Assembly: GCF_014489075.1 (NCBI RefSeq) | Contig: NZ_JACTGR010000002.1 | Location: 496,001 to 560,000 of the forward strand | Direction of reading: 5' to 3' | Source: Sphingomonas sp. JC676 | GTDB lineage: Bacteria > Pseudomonadota > Alphaproteobacteria > Sphingomonadales > Sphingomonadaceae | Length of the DNA stretch: 64,000 nt | Part shown: positions 49,112 through 58,439 of the stretch, one piece after another | How positions within the stretch are numbered: position 1 is the first letter of the stretch | Layout of the letters: every line of letters starts with the position of its first letter | Made by a program: the position numbers and the translations under genes | Notes under the pieces: generated by a model | What the model was told of the DNA's origin: nothing | The model's database searches: none | Seen by the model: only the letters and a program-made list of their open reading frames with translations

Positions 49112-50932
49112 CTACGTTCGGCTATCCAGCCACGCCGCCACCCAGAAGAGCGGCGCATTCCAGTTGATCGCAACCTCGTTGAGCGCATAGGCGCGGATAT
49201 CGTCGGCCCAGCATTTCTGGGGGGCGCACTTGCCCTTCATCTTCGCCGCGACATCGTCGCTCATCGCGGTCGAATTGGGGCCGCCGGAGAGCACGCCCGG
49301 CGGCGGCCCTGGAAGCTTCGAATCCATCGAATGCGCCCAGAAACGGTGATGCGGGTTCTGCATCGCGCGCGTGCCGTAACCGCTGACGAACGAGGTGCCG
49401 ATCGGATTGCGTCCCAGGACATAGTCGATCGCGTCAATCACTCCCGCGCGATACTTCGCATCCCTTGTGAAGTCGTACGCCAGCCCGAGCAACATCGCAC
49501 GGTTGAGCAGGCTCGAATTCGAGCCCCAGGGATAGTTCGCCGCGACATAGGGGATGCGATAGCCATTACCCGCCTCGTCGGCGAGGAAGCGATTGGCGGC
49601 CGCGACGATCGCGGCGCGGAGCCGCTTCACTTCGACACCGGGCAATCCGTTCGGCACCGTCGCCAGCGTGATCGTGCCGAGCGTCGCGGTGGATGGCCAG
49701 CCGGGCTCGCGGATCTCTGTGGTGAAATGCGGCGAGGCGCGGACCGCGGCGAGGTACGCGCCCTCCCCCGTTGTCGCATAGAGCTCGGCCGCGGCCCAAT
49801 AGAATTCGTCCGAGACGTCGCTATCGCCATAGCCGCCGCTGCCGTCGAAGCTGTTGGTGGCGTAGACCTCCGGATTGCGCCTGGCGGCCGCCCAAGCGCG
49901 CTGCGCGGCCTTGAGGCACCGGGCGGCGAAACCATCATCGACGCCGCGCCAAAGCCGTGCGCACTGGGCGGCGGTCGCCGCGAGGTTGAGCGTCGCGGCG
50001 GTGGTCGGCGGATAGAGCAGCCGTTCCTCGGGATCGTCCTGCGGCGGCATCGGCAGCTTGGTCCAGTGCCGGTCGGCGACCTTCTGGTGCGCCATGCCGC
50101 CGGCATTGATCGTCGCGAAATCAGCGGGGTCGGCGTTCCAGCGCGCCTGGCCCGGCTTGAGCGGCTTGGAAGGCCCGACCGGGACCGACAGCTGTTTGCC
50201 GTCCGGCACCTGCATCCTGAGCAGGAATTCCATTTCGGTGCGCGCTTCGTCGAGCAGATCGCTCGCGCGATTGCCGGCCTCGGGCAGCTTCAGCGATCCG
50301 TCCGGAAAGGCGGCGGGCCGCCGCTCATAGGCATTGAGGAAGGTCCACAGGCTGATGCCGCCATTGACGACATACTTCCCGTGGTCGCCGGCATCGTACC
50401 AGCCGCCAGTGACGTCGAGCGCATAGTCGCAACCGGGCCATTGGAGCCCGCGCTGATCGGCACCGGCAAAGCATTTCGCGATTTCGTGCGGATGCCCGGC
50501 CGGCCGCGCCCAGTTCGCGCCAACGAAGCGCGCCTCGATCGGCACCCCGGCGCGCTGGTGATAGAAAAAGGCCAGCGCGTCCTTCGCCAGCGGGGCATAG
50601 ATGCCGTCGCGGATCTCGAACGGGTCGCTCGATCGACCATTGACGGCGATCCGATAGCCTGTGCCGGGCGTGCGGAAGCCGCTGAAGTCGATCCGCTGCA
50701 CCGGCTCGCCCGATGCCGGATCGTCGCCATAGGGTTGCGCCTTGCCCCGTGCGAGCGTGTGGCCGCCGGCATCGACCAGGGTCCAGGCAATGGGATCGCC
50801 CGCAACCGCCACGATCGCGACCTTCGGGTCGCCGGGCTCGAAGCCGAGCTGGTTGAGCGCGGGCGCACGCTCCTGGGCGCTCGCCGGCATGGCAAGCGCA
50901 AACGCCGCCACGGTGAAGATCGCGCGCATCAT
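49112..50932 (-). CDS. GH9 glycoside hydrolase (endoglucanase/glucosidase type)
   Basis: 606 aa. Signal peptide (FTVAAFALAMPASAQ). An N-terminal Ig-like CelD domain (25-110) precedes the GH9 barrel: GGWYDAGDHGKYVVNGGI carries the catalytic base aspartates; PHHRFWAHS and YALNEVAINWNAPLFWVAA hold the substrate His and acid Glu. Acts on beta-1,4-glucans or, in some relatives, mixed-linkage glucans or oligosaccharides. ATG 50932 overlaps the GH43 stop, so the two are one operon. Confidence 0.9.
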   Translation of the reverse strand: MMRAIFTVAAFALAMPASAQERAPALNQLGFEPGDPKVAIVAVAGDPIAWTLVDAGGHTLARGKAQPYGDDPASGEPVQRIDFSGFRTPGTGYRIAVNGRSSDPFEIRDGIYAPLAKDALAFFYHQRAGVPIEARFVGANWARPAGHPHEIAKCFAGADQRGLQWPGCDYALDVTGGWYDAGDHGKYVVNGGISLWTFLNAYERRPAAFPDGSLKLPEAGNRASDLLDEARTEMEFLLRMQVPDGKQLSVPVGPSKPLKPGQARWNADPADFATINAGGMAHQKVADRHWTKLPMPPQDDPEERLLYPPTTAATLNLAATAAQCARLWRGVDDGFAARCLKAAQRAWAAARRNPEVYATNSFDGSGGYGDSDVSDEFYWAAAELYATTGEGAYLAAVRASPHFTTEIREPGWPSTATLGTITLATVPNGLPGVEVKRLRAAIVAAANRFLADEAGNGYRIPYVAANYPWGSNSSLLNRAMLLGLAYDFTRDAKYRAGVIDAIDYVLGRNPIGTSFVSGYGTRAMQNPHHRFWAHSMDSKLPGPPPGVLSGGPNSTAMSDDVAAKMKGKCAPQKCWADDIRAYALNEVAINWNAPLFWVAAWLDSRT

Positions 50933-52605
50933 TCGCCCGCCTCCGCCAGCACGCCGAACACCGCGCCGACAAAGCCGCCCGCGGTCTTGGTGCTCAGCGT
51001 CTGGCCATCGACGATGGCGATCTCGTTCAGCTTGTCCCGGTTGGTGCGATAGGAGAGCCGGTAGAAGCCGTCCGACGTGGCGATGCGCAGGTAGATCGGC
51101 TTGCCGGCGTCGCGGCCGAGCGGGATCGTCCGCATCACATTCCCCCCGGTGGGCTGGCCAGGCCCGGCGCGGCCCTCGACCGTCACCACGCGCTGGCCGC
51201 CGCGCATGCCGACCCCAATGAACATCCAATATTCGTCGCTCTGGAGCGCAACCAGGCCGGCGCGGTCGCCGTCCTTCCCGGGGGTGAAGCGCACCACCGT
51301 CTCGGCGGACGCTGCGATATGCTGCTGGCGCCGCGCGAGGAAGGACGGGTTGGCATTGTCCCCGAGCCCTTGCGGCCGCGCGGTGAGCGCCAGGCTCCCG
51401 TGATCGAGCGCGTACCAGCGCTCGCGCGGGTTTCGCAGCATCATCCAATAGGGTGGCAGGCTGGTGCCATTGAATTCGTCGCGGACCGTGAATGCGCCGC
51501 TGGTCGGCACCGGCGGCGCGGGCTGGCGCGGCAGCGCTGGGCGGGCATGGACATAGGGGATCGCCTGGCCGTGCCGCAGGATACTGGGCCACCCGTCGTG
51601 CCATTCCACCGGCAGCAGGAAGGTCTCGCGGCCGGTATTGTAAAAATCGCCTGTGTAGGGCCGCACCGCGAGGAAGGTCGCCCACCATTTGCCGTCGGGC
51701 GTGGTGACGAGCTGGGCATGGCCCGCTGAAGTGATCGGGTTGGGCCGATCTCGCGGCAGATCGCGCTGGGTGAGGATCGGATTGCCGGGGTTGGGCAGAT
51801 AGGGCCCGTCGACGCTCTTCGAGCGCAGGATCACCTGGCTATGCCCCTCGGCGGTGCCGCCCTCGGCGCAGCTCAGATAGTACCAGCCATCCTTCTTGAA
51901 GATATGCGGCCCCTCGATCCAGATCGGCTTCTTGGTGATATCCACGCCGCCATTGACCAGCACCTTGCGCGGCCCGAAGCTCTTGAGCGTCTGGGGGTCG
52001 AACTGCTGGATCCAGATCGCGCGGTGCCCCTCATATTGCGGCTTCCCCTCGGGCACGTCGTTGTTGACGACCCAGCTGCGACCATCGTCGTCGAAGAACA
52101 ACGACGGATCGATCCCGCTTTTGAGGTCGGTCAGCCAGACCGGATCGGACCAGGGCCCGGCCGGGTCCTTGGCGGTAATGACGAAATTGCCGCCGCAATC
52201 GACACAGGTGTTGAGGATGTAGAAGACGCCGTCCTTCGCCTGGATCGAAGGTGCGAACACGCCGCGCGACAATCCGAGCTGCTTGAAATCGAGCATGTCC
52301 GGACGGTCGATCGCGTTGCCGATCTGCGTCCAGTTCACCAGGTCGCGGCTGTGGAAGACCGGGATGCCGGGGAAATAGCTGAAGGTCGAAGTTACGAGAT
52401 AGAAATCGTCGCCCACCCGCGTGACGCTGGGATCGGGATAGAAGCCCTGGAGGATGGGATTGCGATACTCCCCCGCCGCCGCCGGATATGCGCGATCGAC
52501 CGCATCGGTGCCGCGATATTCGAACCAGTCGAACCGCGCGACGGGTTGGGCATAAGCCGGAGCAGCGCCGAGCAGCAGAAGCGGGAGACAATATCTAAAC
52601 ATCAT
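50929..52605 (-). CDS. GH43 beta-xylosidase/arabinofuranosidase
   Basis: 558 aa. Signal peptide (RYCLPLLLLGAAPAYAQ). Five-blade propeller with the GH43 triad: base Asp in LQGFYPDPSVTRVGDDFYLV, pKa-modulating Asp in KSGIDPSLFFDDDGRSWV, acid Glu in PIWIEGPHIFKKDGWYYLSC. A C-terminal beta-sandwich (about 400-558, XynB C-type) follows. Removes xylose or arabinose from xylo-oligomers. ATG 52605 has GGAG 9 nt upstream. First gene of GH43-GH9; no LacI operator visible in the 65-bp divergent region to the cupin gene. Confidence 0.92.
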   Translation of the reverse strand: MMFRYCLPLLLLGAAPAYAQPVARFDWFEYRGTDAVDRAYPAAAGEYRNPILQGFYPDPSVTRVGDDFYLVTSTFSYFPGIPVFHSRDLVNWTQIGNAIDRPDMLDFKQLGLSRGVFAPSIQAKDGVFYILNTCVDCGGNFVITAKDPAGPWSDPVWLTDLKSGIDPSLFFDDDGRSWVVNNDVPEGKPQYEGHRAIWIQQFDPQTLKSFGPRKVLVNGGVDITKKPIWIEGPHIFKKDGWYYLSCAEGGTAEGHSQVILRSKSVDGPYLPNPGNPILTQRDLPRDRPNPITSAGHAQLVTTPDGKWWATFLAVRPYTGDFYNTGRETFLLPVEWHDGWPSILRHGQAIPYVHARPALPRQPAPPVPTSGAFTVRDEFNGTSLPPYWMMLRNPRERWYALDHGSLALTARPQGLGDNANPSFLARRQQHIAASAETVVRFTPGKDGDRAGLVALQSDEYWMFIGVGMRGGQRVVTVEGRAGPGQPTGGNVMRTIPLGRDAGKPIYLRIATSDGFYRLSYRTNRDKLNEIAIVDGQTLSTKTAGGFVGAVFGVLAEAGE

Positions 52606-52670
52606 CAGCCACACTCCAGCAATATAAAGGAAATTCTCGAGGCGTAGCTTGACGCTCCAGCAGGAGCCCG

Positions 52671-53684
52671 ATGCTGCCCCAGCCCAGTCCGCTTCCCGAG
52701 ATTGCCGCCGACGCACCCGGGCTCCGCGACGAAATCGCGGGCGGTTATGCGCCGGTCGTGATCCGCGGGCTGGTCCGCGATTGGCCTTTGGTGGTGGCGG
52801 CCGGGATCTCGCCGCAGGCCGCCAGCGATTATCTGCTGCAGTTCGACCGGGGCGCGAGCGCCGAGGTCTTTGTCGGCGCGCCCGCGATGCAGGGGCGGTT
52901 CTTCTACGGCCCCGACATGCACGGCTTCAATTTCGAACGACAACAGGGGAAGTTCGGCGAGACGCTGCGCCACCTCGCCGAACGCGCAACGCGGGACAAT
53001 GCGCCGCACATCTATGCCGGCGCGGTCGAAACCAGCCGCGCGCTGCCCGGCTTCGCCGCGGCTAATCCACTGCCTTTGATCGAGGGATTGGGCGCGATGC
53101 GACGCATATGGATCGGCAATCGATCGGTGATCAGCGCGCATTTCGACAGCTCGGACAATATCGCCTGTGTCGCGGCGGGCCGGCGCCGCTTCACGCTGTT
53201 CCCGCCCGCCCAGGCGAGCAATCTCTATGTCGGCCCGCTCGACAATACGATGGCGGGTCAGCCGACGAGCATGGTCGATTTCGTCGAGCCGGATTTCGAT
53301 CGTTTCCCGCGCTTCCGCGACGCGCTGGCGGCGGCGCAGACGGCCGAGCTCGAACCCGGCGACGCGATCTATATCCCCGCGCTCTGGTGGCATCATGTCG
53401 AGGCGCTCTCCACCTTCAACATGCTCGTCAATTTCTGGTGGGCGGATTCGCCGGACCAGGACGCGCGCTTCGACGCCATGGTCTATGCGATCCTCGCGAT
53501 CAGTCATTTGTCGCCCGAGCGCCGCCAGGGCTGGTCGGCGCTGTTCGATCATTATGTTTTCCAGCGCCACGGAGAACCCGCCGCGCACCTCGCGCCCGAG
53601 CATCGCGGCGCGCTGGGTGCCCCGACGCCACGGCTGCGCCGCTACGTGAAGGCGTTCGTCGCGCGCGGGCTGCAGCGTCCCTGA
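52671..53684 (+). CDS. Cupin-like (JmjC) 2-oxoglutarate/Fe(II) hydroxylase
   Basis: 337 aa. Iron-binding motif HFDSSDN (H-x-D at about 157-159) and the distal His in LWWHHVEAL, within a cupin-8/JmjC fold; APVVIRGLVRDWPLVVA at the N-terminus is typical. Such genes often accompany polysaccharide-uptake loci of sphingomonads and Caulobacter; their substrates are not known. AGGAG 7 nt before the ATG. Convergent with GH67 with 2 nt between stops. Confidence 0.8.
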   Translation: MLPQPSPLPEIAADAPGLRDEIAGGYAPVVIRGLVRDWPLVVAAGISPQAASDYLLQFDRGASAEVFVGAPAMQGRFFYGPDMHGFNFERQQGKFGETLRHLAERATRDNAPHIYAGAVETSRALPGFAAANPLPLIEGLGAMRRIWIGNRSVISAHFDSSDNIACVAAGRRRFTLFPPAQASNLYVGPLDNTMAGQPTSMVDFVEPDFDRFPRFRDALAAAQTAELEPGDAIYIPALWWHHVEALSTFNMLVNFWWADSPDQDARFDAMVYAILAISHLSPERRQGWSALFDHYVFQRHGEPAAHLAPEHRGALGAPTPRLRRYVKAFVARGLQRP

Positions 53685-53686
53685 TC

Positions 53687-55843
53687 CTATTCACCCCTGC
53701 CCGGCGCATAGGGCGTGCGGATCGCCTTGTACCAATCGAGATCGCGCGGCGGCGCGGCGTGGCCCGCGGGCAGCGGACGCTTCGAGACCGACTGGAAATA
53801 GGCGATCGAGGCATCGCGCCACCACGTCGCCTCCTTGCGCTGGATGGCGAGGAAATCGCGGACTTCCTCCCAGCGGCGCTGGTCGATCTTGCCCTTCAGC
53901 CGGTCCCATTGCGCCTGCATCCTCTTCACGTAATCGACGCCGGCATCGTATTGCGTGACGAGATCGTCCCACACCGTGCGGCCCGATTTGGTCCGATAGT
54001 CCCACGGCACGTGGTGGAACCAGAGCAGCAGCCGATCGGGCACGATCTTAAGATCGCCCCATTCGGCCGCGACCTGCGGCGCATATTGCGCCAGCGCATC
54101 GCTGCCCGTCTTCGTCCGGTCGAAGCCGATCCCGTTCGCATCCGCCTTGGCATAATAGGTCGGGTTCCATTCGGGCCGGGCAAGCTCCGAGACCCATGGG
54201 CCCGGCCCGTAGTGATGACCGGTCGCCATCTGGTGGCCGAGCCCCAGCGGCGTCATGTAATCGACGACCGCCTCGCGCGATCCTATCATCATCCGGACGA
54301 TCGGCTCCGCCACCGCCGGATCGTTGCTCCAGGTCATATGCGCCCAGTCGCGCGCCACGTCGTCGGCGCTGGACTGCGGATCCCAGGCGAAGCGGCCGAA
54401 CGCGTACCAATTGGCCTGGTCGAACTGCGATCCGGTCCAGTTGAAGTCACTGCCGATATTGGCGACGCCCGCCATGCCGGTGACGGCCCCGGCATCGACC
54501 GGCTTCTCGATCACATCGGCGACGGTGCTGCCCTTGGCGGGGCGGAAGGTGTCAGCCTCCAGCGCCTCCTCCCACATCGTGCCGAGGTAAGCGAGGTGCG
54601 TCGCGAAGCCGAGATATTCCTTGGTGATCTGGAATTCCATCATCAGCGGTGTCCTGGGCATCGCCCCGAACAGCGGATGGAAAGGCTCGCGCGGCTGGAA
54701 GTCGATCGCACCGTTCTTGACCTGGACGAGGACATTGTCGCGGAACTTGCCGTCGAGCGGCTGGAACTCGGTAAAAGCCTGTTTATGCCGGTCCTCGGCA
54801 TTCTCCGCCGAATAGACGAACGCCCGCCACATCACGATGCCGCCATGGGGCCGGAGCGCATCGGCCAGCATGTTTGCGCCATCGGCATGGGTGCGCTTGT
54901 AATCGGCGGGCCCCGGCTGGCCTTCCGAATTGGCCTTGACCAGGAAGCCGCCGAAATCGGGAATGATGCGATAGATCTCGTCGACCTTGGCCTTCCACCA
55001 GGCGATCACCACCGGATCGAGCGGATCGGCGGTCTTGAGCCCGCCCAGCTCGATCGGCGCCGAGAAGCGCGCGCTCAGATACACCTTGATGCCATAGGGG
55101 CGAAAGAGGTCGTCCAGCGCCTTCACCTTCTCCAGCCATTCGGCGGTCAGGATCTCGGCCTTGCCGTTGACGTTGTTGGGCACCACGCCGTTGATGCCGA
55201 TCGAGGCATTGGCGCGGGCATAATCGGTGTAGCGCGGGTCCTTGTAGAGCGGCAGTTTCTGCCAGTCCCACAGCGACTGCCCGGCATAGCCGCGCTCGAC
55301 ATGGCGATCGAGATTGTCCCAGTGATCGAGCACGCGCACCTGGAGCTTGGGCGCATCCAGGATGTCGAGCCGGTCGATCGGCTGGTCGGTCTGGATCAGC
55401 TTGAGGAAACGGAACACGCCGTAGAGCGTGCCGCCGCCGCTATTGCCGGCGATGATCGTGACCCGGTGGCCCGAGACGGTCGCGCTGCGGATCAGGAAGC
55501 CTTCCTTGCCGAGCTTGTCAAACGGCAGAGCCATGCCTTTGAGCAGCGGCGAGGCGGCGGTGGTGATGAGGACGGCGCCATCGCCCATCACCGTTTCGCG
55601 GCGCACCGGCGGAGTGCCGATCATGCCCTTCAGTCCGCGCGCGAACTCGTCCATCGCAGCGTCGATCGTGGCGTTGCCGCTCGGCCCCACATAATGGGTT
55701 ACGAGCGGCTCGACCCGCATCTTTTGCGCCGAATCGACCGGTTGATAGCGCAGCCAAAGCTGATATCCGTCCTCGGCACATGCTTGATTCGCAACGCCAA
55801 AAACCAATAACGCAGACAAAATAGTCAGCAAAATCCGCCACAT
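53687..55843 (-). CDS. aguA: GH67 alpha-glucuronidase
   Basis: 718 aa. Signal peptide (ILLTILSALLVFGVANQACA). GH67 marks: VRVLDHWDNLDRHVERGYAG, INGVVPNNVNG, GGFLVKANSEGQPGP (catalytic acid Glu), YGIKVYLSARFSAP and WFHHVPWDY. Cleaves (4-O-methyl)glucuronic acid from the non-reducing end of aldouronic acids. Start ATG 55843 (GGAG at 9 nt) or 55849. Divergent from manD with the perfect LacI palindrome in between. Confidence 0.94.
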   Translation of the reverse strand: MWRILLTILSALLVFGVANQACAEDGYQLWLRYQPVDSAQKMRVEPLVTHYVGPSGNATIDAAMDEFARGLKGMIGTPPVRRETVMGDGAVLITTAASPLLKGMALPFDKLGKEGFLIRSATVSGHRVTIIAGNSGGGTLYGVFRFLKLIQTDQPIDRLDILDAPKLQVRVLDHWDNLDRHVERGYAGQSLWDWQKLPLYKDPRYTDYARANASIGINGVVPNNVNGKAEILTAEWLEKVKALDDLFRPYGIKVYLSARFSAPIELGGLKTADPLDPVVIAWWKAKVDEIYRIIPDFGGFLVKANSEGQPGPADYKRTHADGANMLADALRPHGGIVMWRAFVYSAENAEDRHKQAFTEFQPLDGKFRDNVLVQVKNGAIDFQPREPFHPLFGAMPRTPLMMEFQITKEYLGFATHLAYLGTMWEEALEADTFRPAKGSTVADVIEKPVDAGAVTGMAGVANIGSDFNWTGSQFDQANWYAFGRFAWDPQSSADDVARDWAHMTWSNDPAVAEPIVRMMIGSREAVVDYMTPLGLGHQMATGHHYGPGPWVSELARPEWNPTYYAKADANGIGFDRTKTGSDALAQYAPQVAAEWGDLKIVPDRLLLWFHHVPWDYRTKSGRTVWDDLVTQYDAGVDYVKRMQAQWDRLKGKIDQRRWEEVRDFLAIQRKEATWWRDASIAYFQSVSKRPLPAGHAAPPRDLDWYKAIRTPYAPGRGE

Positions 55844-55904
55844 CGGCATCCGCTCCCTGGGGCAGTCGTCCGCTGCCGTTGACAAGGCTGTAGCAGCTTG
55901 CCCA

Positions 55905-55918
55905 TGGTAGCGCTACCA
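55905..55918. promoter_or_regulatory. Perfect LacI-type operator between GH67 and manD
   Basis: TGGTAGCGCTACCA, perfect 14-bp palindrome, 62 nt upstream of the GH67 start and 54 nt upstream of manD. Confidence 0.85.
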
Positions 55919-55971
55919 GATGGCGCACGTCCGAATTGTGCGCCAAACCAGGAGGGGGAACAGGCGCGCCG

Positions 55972-57183
55972 ATGGCCGAGATCGTATCCGCACGCGTCAT
56001 CATTACGTGCCCGGGCCGAAACTTTGTAACGCTCCGGATCGAGACCAGCGACGGCGTCGTCGGGCTCGGCGACGCGACGCTCAACGGCCGCGAGCTGGCG
56101 GTCGCCAGCTACCTCACCGATCATGTCATTCCCTGCCTGATCGGGCGTGACGCGCACCGGATCGAGGATATCTGGCAATATCTCTACCGGGGGGCCTATT
56201 GGCGGCGCGGTCCGGTGACGATGTCGTCGATCGGTGCGGTCGACATGGCGCTGTGGGACATCAAGGGGAAGGTCGCGGGTCTTCCCGTCTACCAGCTCCT
56301 CGGCGGCGCCAGCCGCGACGGCTGCATGGTCTATGGCCATGCGAACGGCGCGACGATCGAGGAAACGATCGAGGCGGCGATCGCGCATGTCGAGCAGGGC
56401 TACAAAGCGGTCCGCCTCCAGGCCGGCGTGCCCGGACTCAAGGCCACCTATGGCGTCGCCAAGCCGGGCCAGCGCTATGAGCCGGCCGACGCGTCGCTGC
56501 CGACCGAAAGCCTGTGGTCGACCGAGCGGTACATGCGCTCGGTCGTGCCCTTGTTCGAAAAGGCGCGCGAGGTGCTGGGCTGGGACGTCCATCTGCTCCA
56601 CGACGTCCATCACCGGCTGACCCCGATCGAGGCCGGGCGGCTGGGCAAGGATCTCGAGCCCTTCCGCCCCTTCTGGCTCGAGGACGCGACCCCGGCCGAG
56701 AACCAGGCCGCGTTTCGCATCATCCGTCAGCACACCACCGTCCCGCTCGCGGTCGGCGAGATCTTCAATACAGTCTGGGATGCCAAGCAGCTGATCGAGG
56801 AGCAGCTGATCGACTATGTCCGCGCGACGATCGTCCATGCCGGCGGGCTTACCCATGTCCGCCGTATCGCCGCGCTCGCCGATCTCTACCAGATCCGCAC
56901 CGGTTGCCACGGCGCCACCGACCTGTCGCCGGTGACGATGGCGGCGGCGCTCCACTTCGGCCTGTCGGTGCCCAATTTCGGCATCCAGGAGCTAATGCCG
57001 CACACCGAGCTGACCGACGCGGTTTTCCCCCATGCCTATTCGTACAAGCACGGCATGATGCACCCGGGCGACAAGCCGGGCCTGGGCGTCGAGATCGACG
57101 AAAAGCTGGCGGCCAAATACGAATATAAGCGCGCTTATCTCCCCGTTGCGCGGCTCGAAGACGGAACGATGTTCAACTGGTGA
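55972..57183 (+). CDS. manD: D-mannonate dehydratase ManD (enolase superfamily)
   Basis: 403 aa from ATG 55972, the usual ManD length. Enolase fold with the RspA/ManD marks: [60 protein letters not shown] (metal ligand Asp), [19 protein letters not shown] and the [15 protein letters not shown] loop. Converts D-mannonate to 2-keto-3-deoxygluconate, the end of the glucuronate branch. Followed 13 nt later by GH10. Confidence 0.9.
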   Translation: MAEIVSARVIITCPGRNFVTLRIETSDGVVGLGDATLNGRELAVASYLTDHVIPCLIGRDAHRIEDIWQYLYRGAYWRRGPVTMSSIGAVDMALWDIKGKVAGLPVYQLLGGASRDGCMVYGHANGATIEETIEAAIAHVEQGYKAVRLQAGVPGLKATYGVAKPGQRYEPADASLPTESLWSTERYMRSVVPLFEKAREVLGWDVHLLHDVHHRLTPIEAGRLGKDLEPFRPFWLEDATPAENQAAFRIIRQHTTVPLAVGEIFNTVWDAKQLIEEQLIDYVRATIVHAGGLTHVRRIAALADLYQIRTGCHGATDLSPVTMAAALHFGLSVPNFGIQELMPHTELTDAVFPHAYSYKHGMMHPGDKPGLGVEIDEKLAAKYEYKRAYLPVARLEDGTMFNW

Positions 57184-57196
57184 CCGGAGTACAGGC

Positions 57197-58351
57197 ATGA
57201 CCGAGTTTACGCGCCGCGACCTGCTTTCCACCGCCACCGCGCTGGCCGCCACGGGCATCGCCGGTCCCGCCTTTGCAGGGAATGCCGCGCCCGGGCTCAA
57301 TGCGCTGGCCGCCAGGCGCGGCCTGCGTTTCGGATCGTGCTTCTCCTGGGGCGAGCCCGGCAGCGACACGGGATCGTTCGCCAATCCCGACTATGCCGCG
57401 CTGCTGACGCGCGACTGCGGCCTGCTGGTGCCCGAGAACGAGCTCAAATGGCAGCGCGTCCGCCCTTCCCCCAAGGTCTTCGACTTCGCCCGCTTCGACG
57501 CGATGCTCGCCTGGGCGGAATCGAAGCGGCTGGCGATGCGCGGTCACACCCTGTTCTGGGCCAAGACCCAATATATCCCGGACTGGCTGAACAGCTACGA
57601 CTATGGCGCCAATCCCGCCAAGGAAGCCGATCGGCTGCTGACCGAGCACATCTCCACGATCTGCCGCCGCTACGGGAAGCGCGTCACTGCCTATGACGTG
57701 GTCAACGAGGCGGTCGACGAGAAGACCGCGGGCTTACGCGAATCCTCGATCACCAAAGCGTTCGGCGGCGCCGAGGCGATGATCGACCATGCCTTCCACG
57801 TCGCCCGCGACGCGGCGCCGCACGCGCAGCTCGTCTATAACGAGTATATGAGCTGGGAGCCCGGGAACGAGATCCACCGCGCCGGTGTGCTCAAGCTGCT
57901 CGAGGGCTTCCGCAAGCGGAACGTGCCCGTCGACGCGCTGGGCGTGCAATCGCATATCAGCCTGATCGGCGAGGGCACGCCGGGCCAGCTGGCGACACGG
58001 CAGGAAAAGCCGTGGCGAGAGTTCCTCGATGCCGTGGTGGCGATGGGCTACAAGCTCGTCGTCACCGAGATGGACATCAGCGACAAGGGCCTGCCGACCG
58101 ACCTCGCCCAGCGCGACGCCATGGTCGCCGATTATGGCGCGGCCTATCTGGAGATCATGCTTTCCTATCCACAGCTCCACGACGTGCTGTTCTGGGGGAT
58201 GTGCGACAAATATAGCTGGCTGAATCATTTCAAGCCGCGCGCGGACGGCACGCTCAAGCGCGGCACGCCCTATGACGCGACCTACAAACCCAAACCGCTC
58301 TACACCGCCGTCGGCAAACGATTGAGCGACGCGCCGGCACGGTCCGCCTGA
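57197..58351 (+). CDS. xynA: GH10 endo-1,4-beta-xylanase
   Basis: 384 aa. Tat-type signal (FTRRDLLSTATALAATGIAG). Acid/base E171 in YDVVNEAVDE and nucleophile E291 in VVTEMDIS; also VPENELKWQRVRPS and MRGHTLFWAKTQYIPDW. Single GH10 domain without carbohydrate-binding module, suggesting action on shorter xylo-oligomers in the periplasm. ATG 57197 has GGAG 8 nt upstream. Operon with manD. Confidence 0.95.
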   Translation: MTEFTRRDLLSTATALAATGIAGPAFAGNAAPGLNALAARRGLRFGSCFSWGEPGSDTGSFANPDYAALLTRDCGLLVPENELKWQRVRPSPKVFDFARFDAMLAWAESKRLAMRGHTLFWAKTQYIPDWLNSYDYGANPAKEADRLLTEHISTICRRYGKRVTAYDVVNEAVDEKTAGLRESSITKAFGGAEAMIDHAFHVARDAAPHAQLVYNEYMSWEPGNEIHRAGVLKLLEGFRKRNVPVDALGVQSHISLIGEGTPGQLATRQEKPWREFLDAVVAMGYKLVVTEMDISDKGLPTDLAQRDAMVADYGAAYLEIMLSYPQLHDVLFWGMCDKYSWLNHFKPRADGTLKRGTPYDATYKPKPLYTAVGKRLSDAPARSA

Positions 58352-58439
58352 TCGATACGGCTGCGGTTCATAATTGCCGTGCTATAAGACGGGCAATGGC
58401 TAAGGCCGGCAAGCGGCCCAAGCCGCAGGGAGCAAGGTG

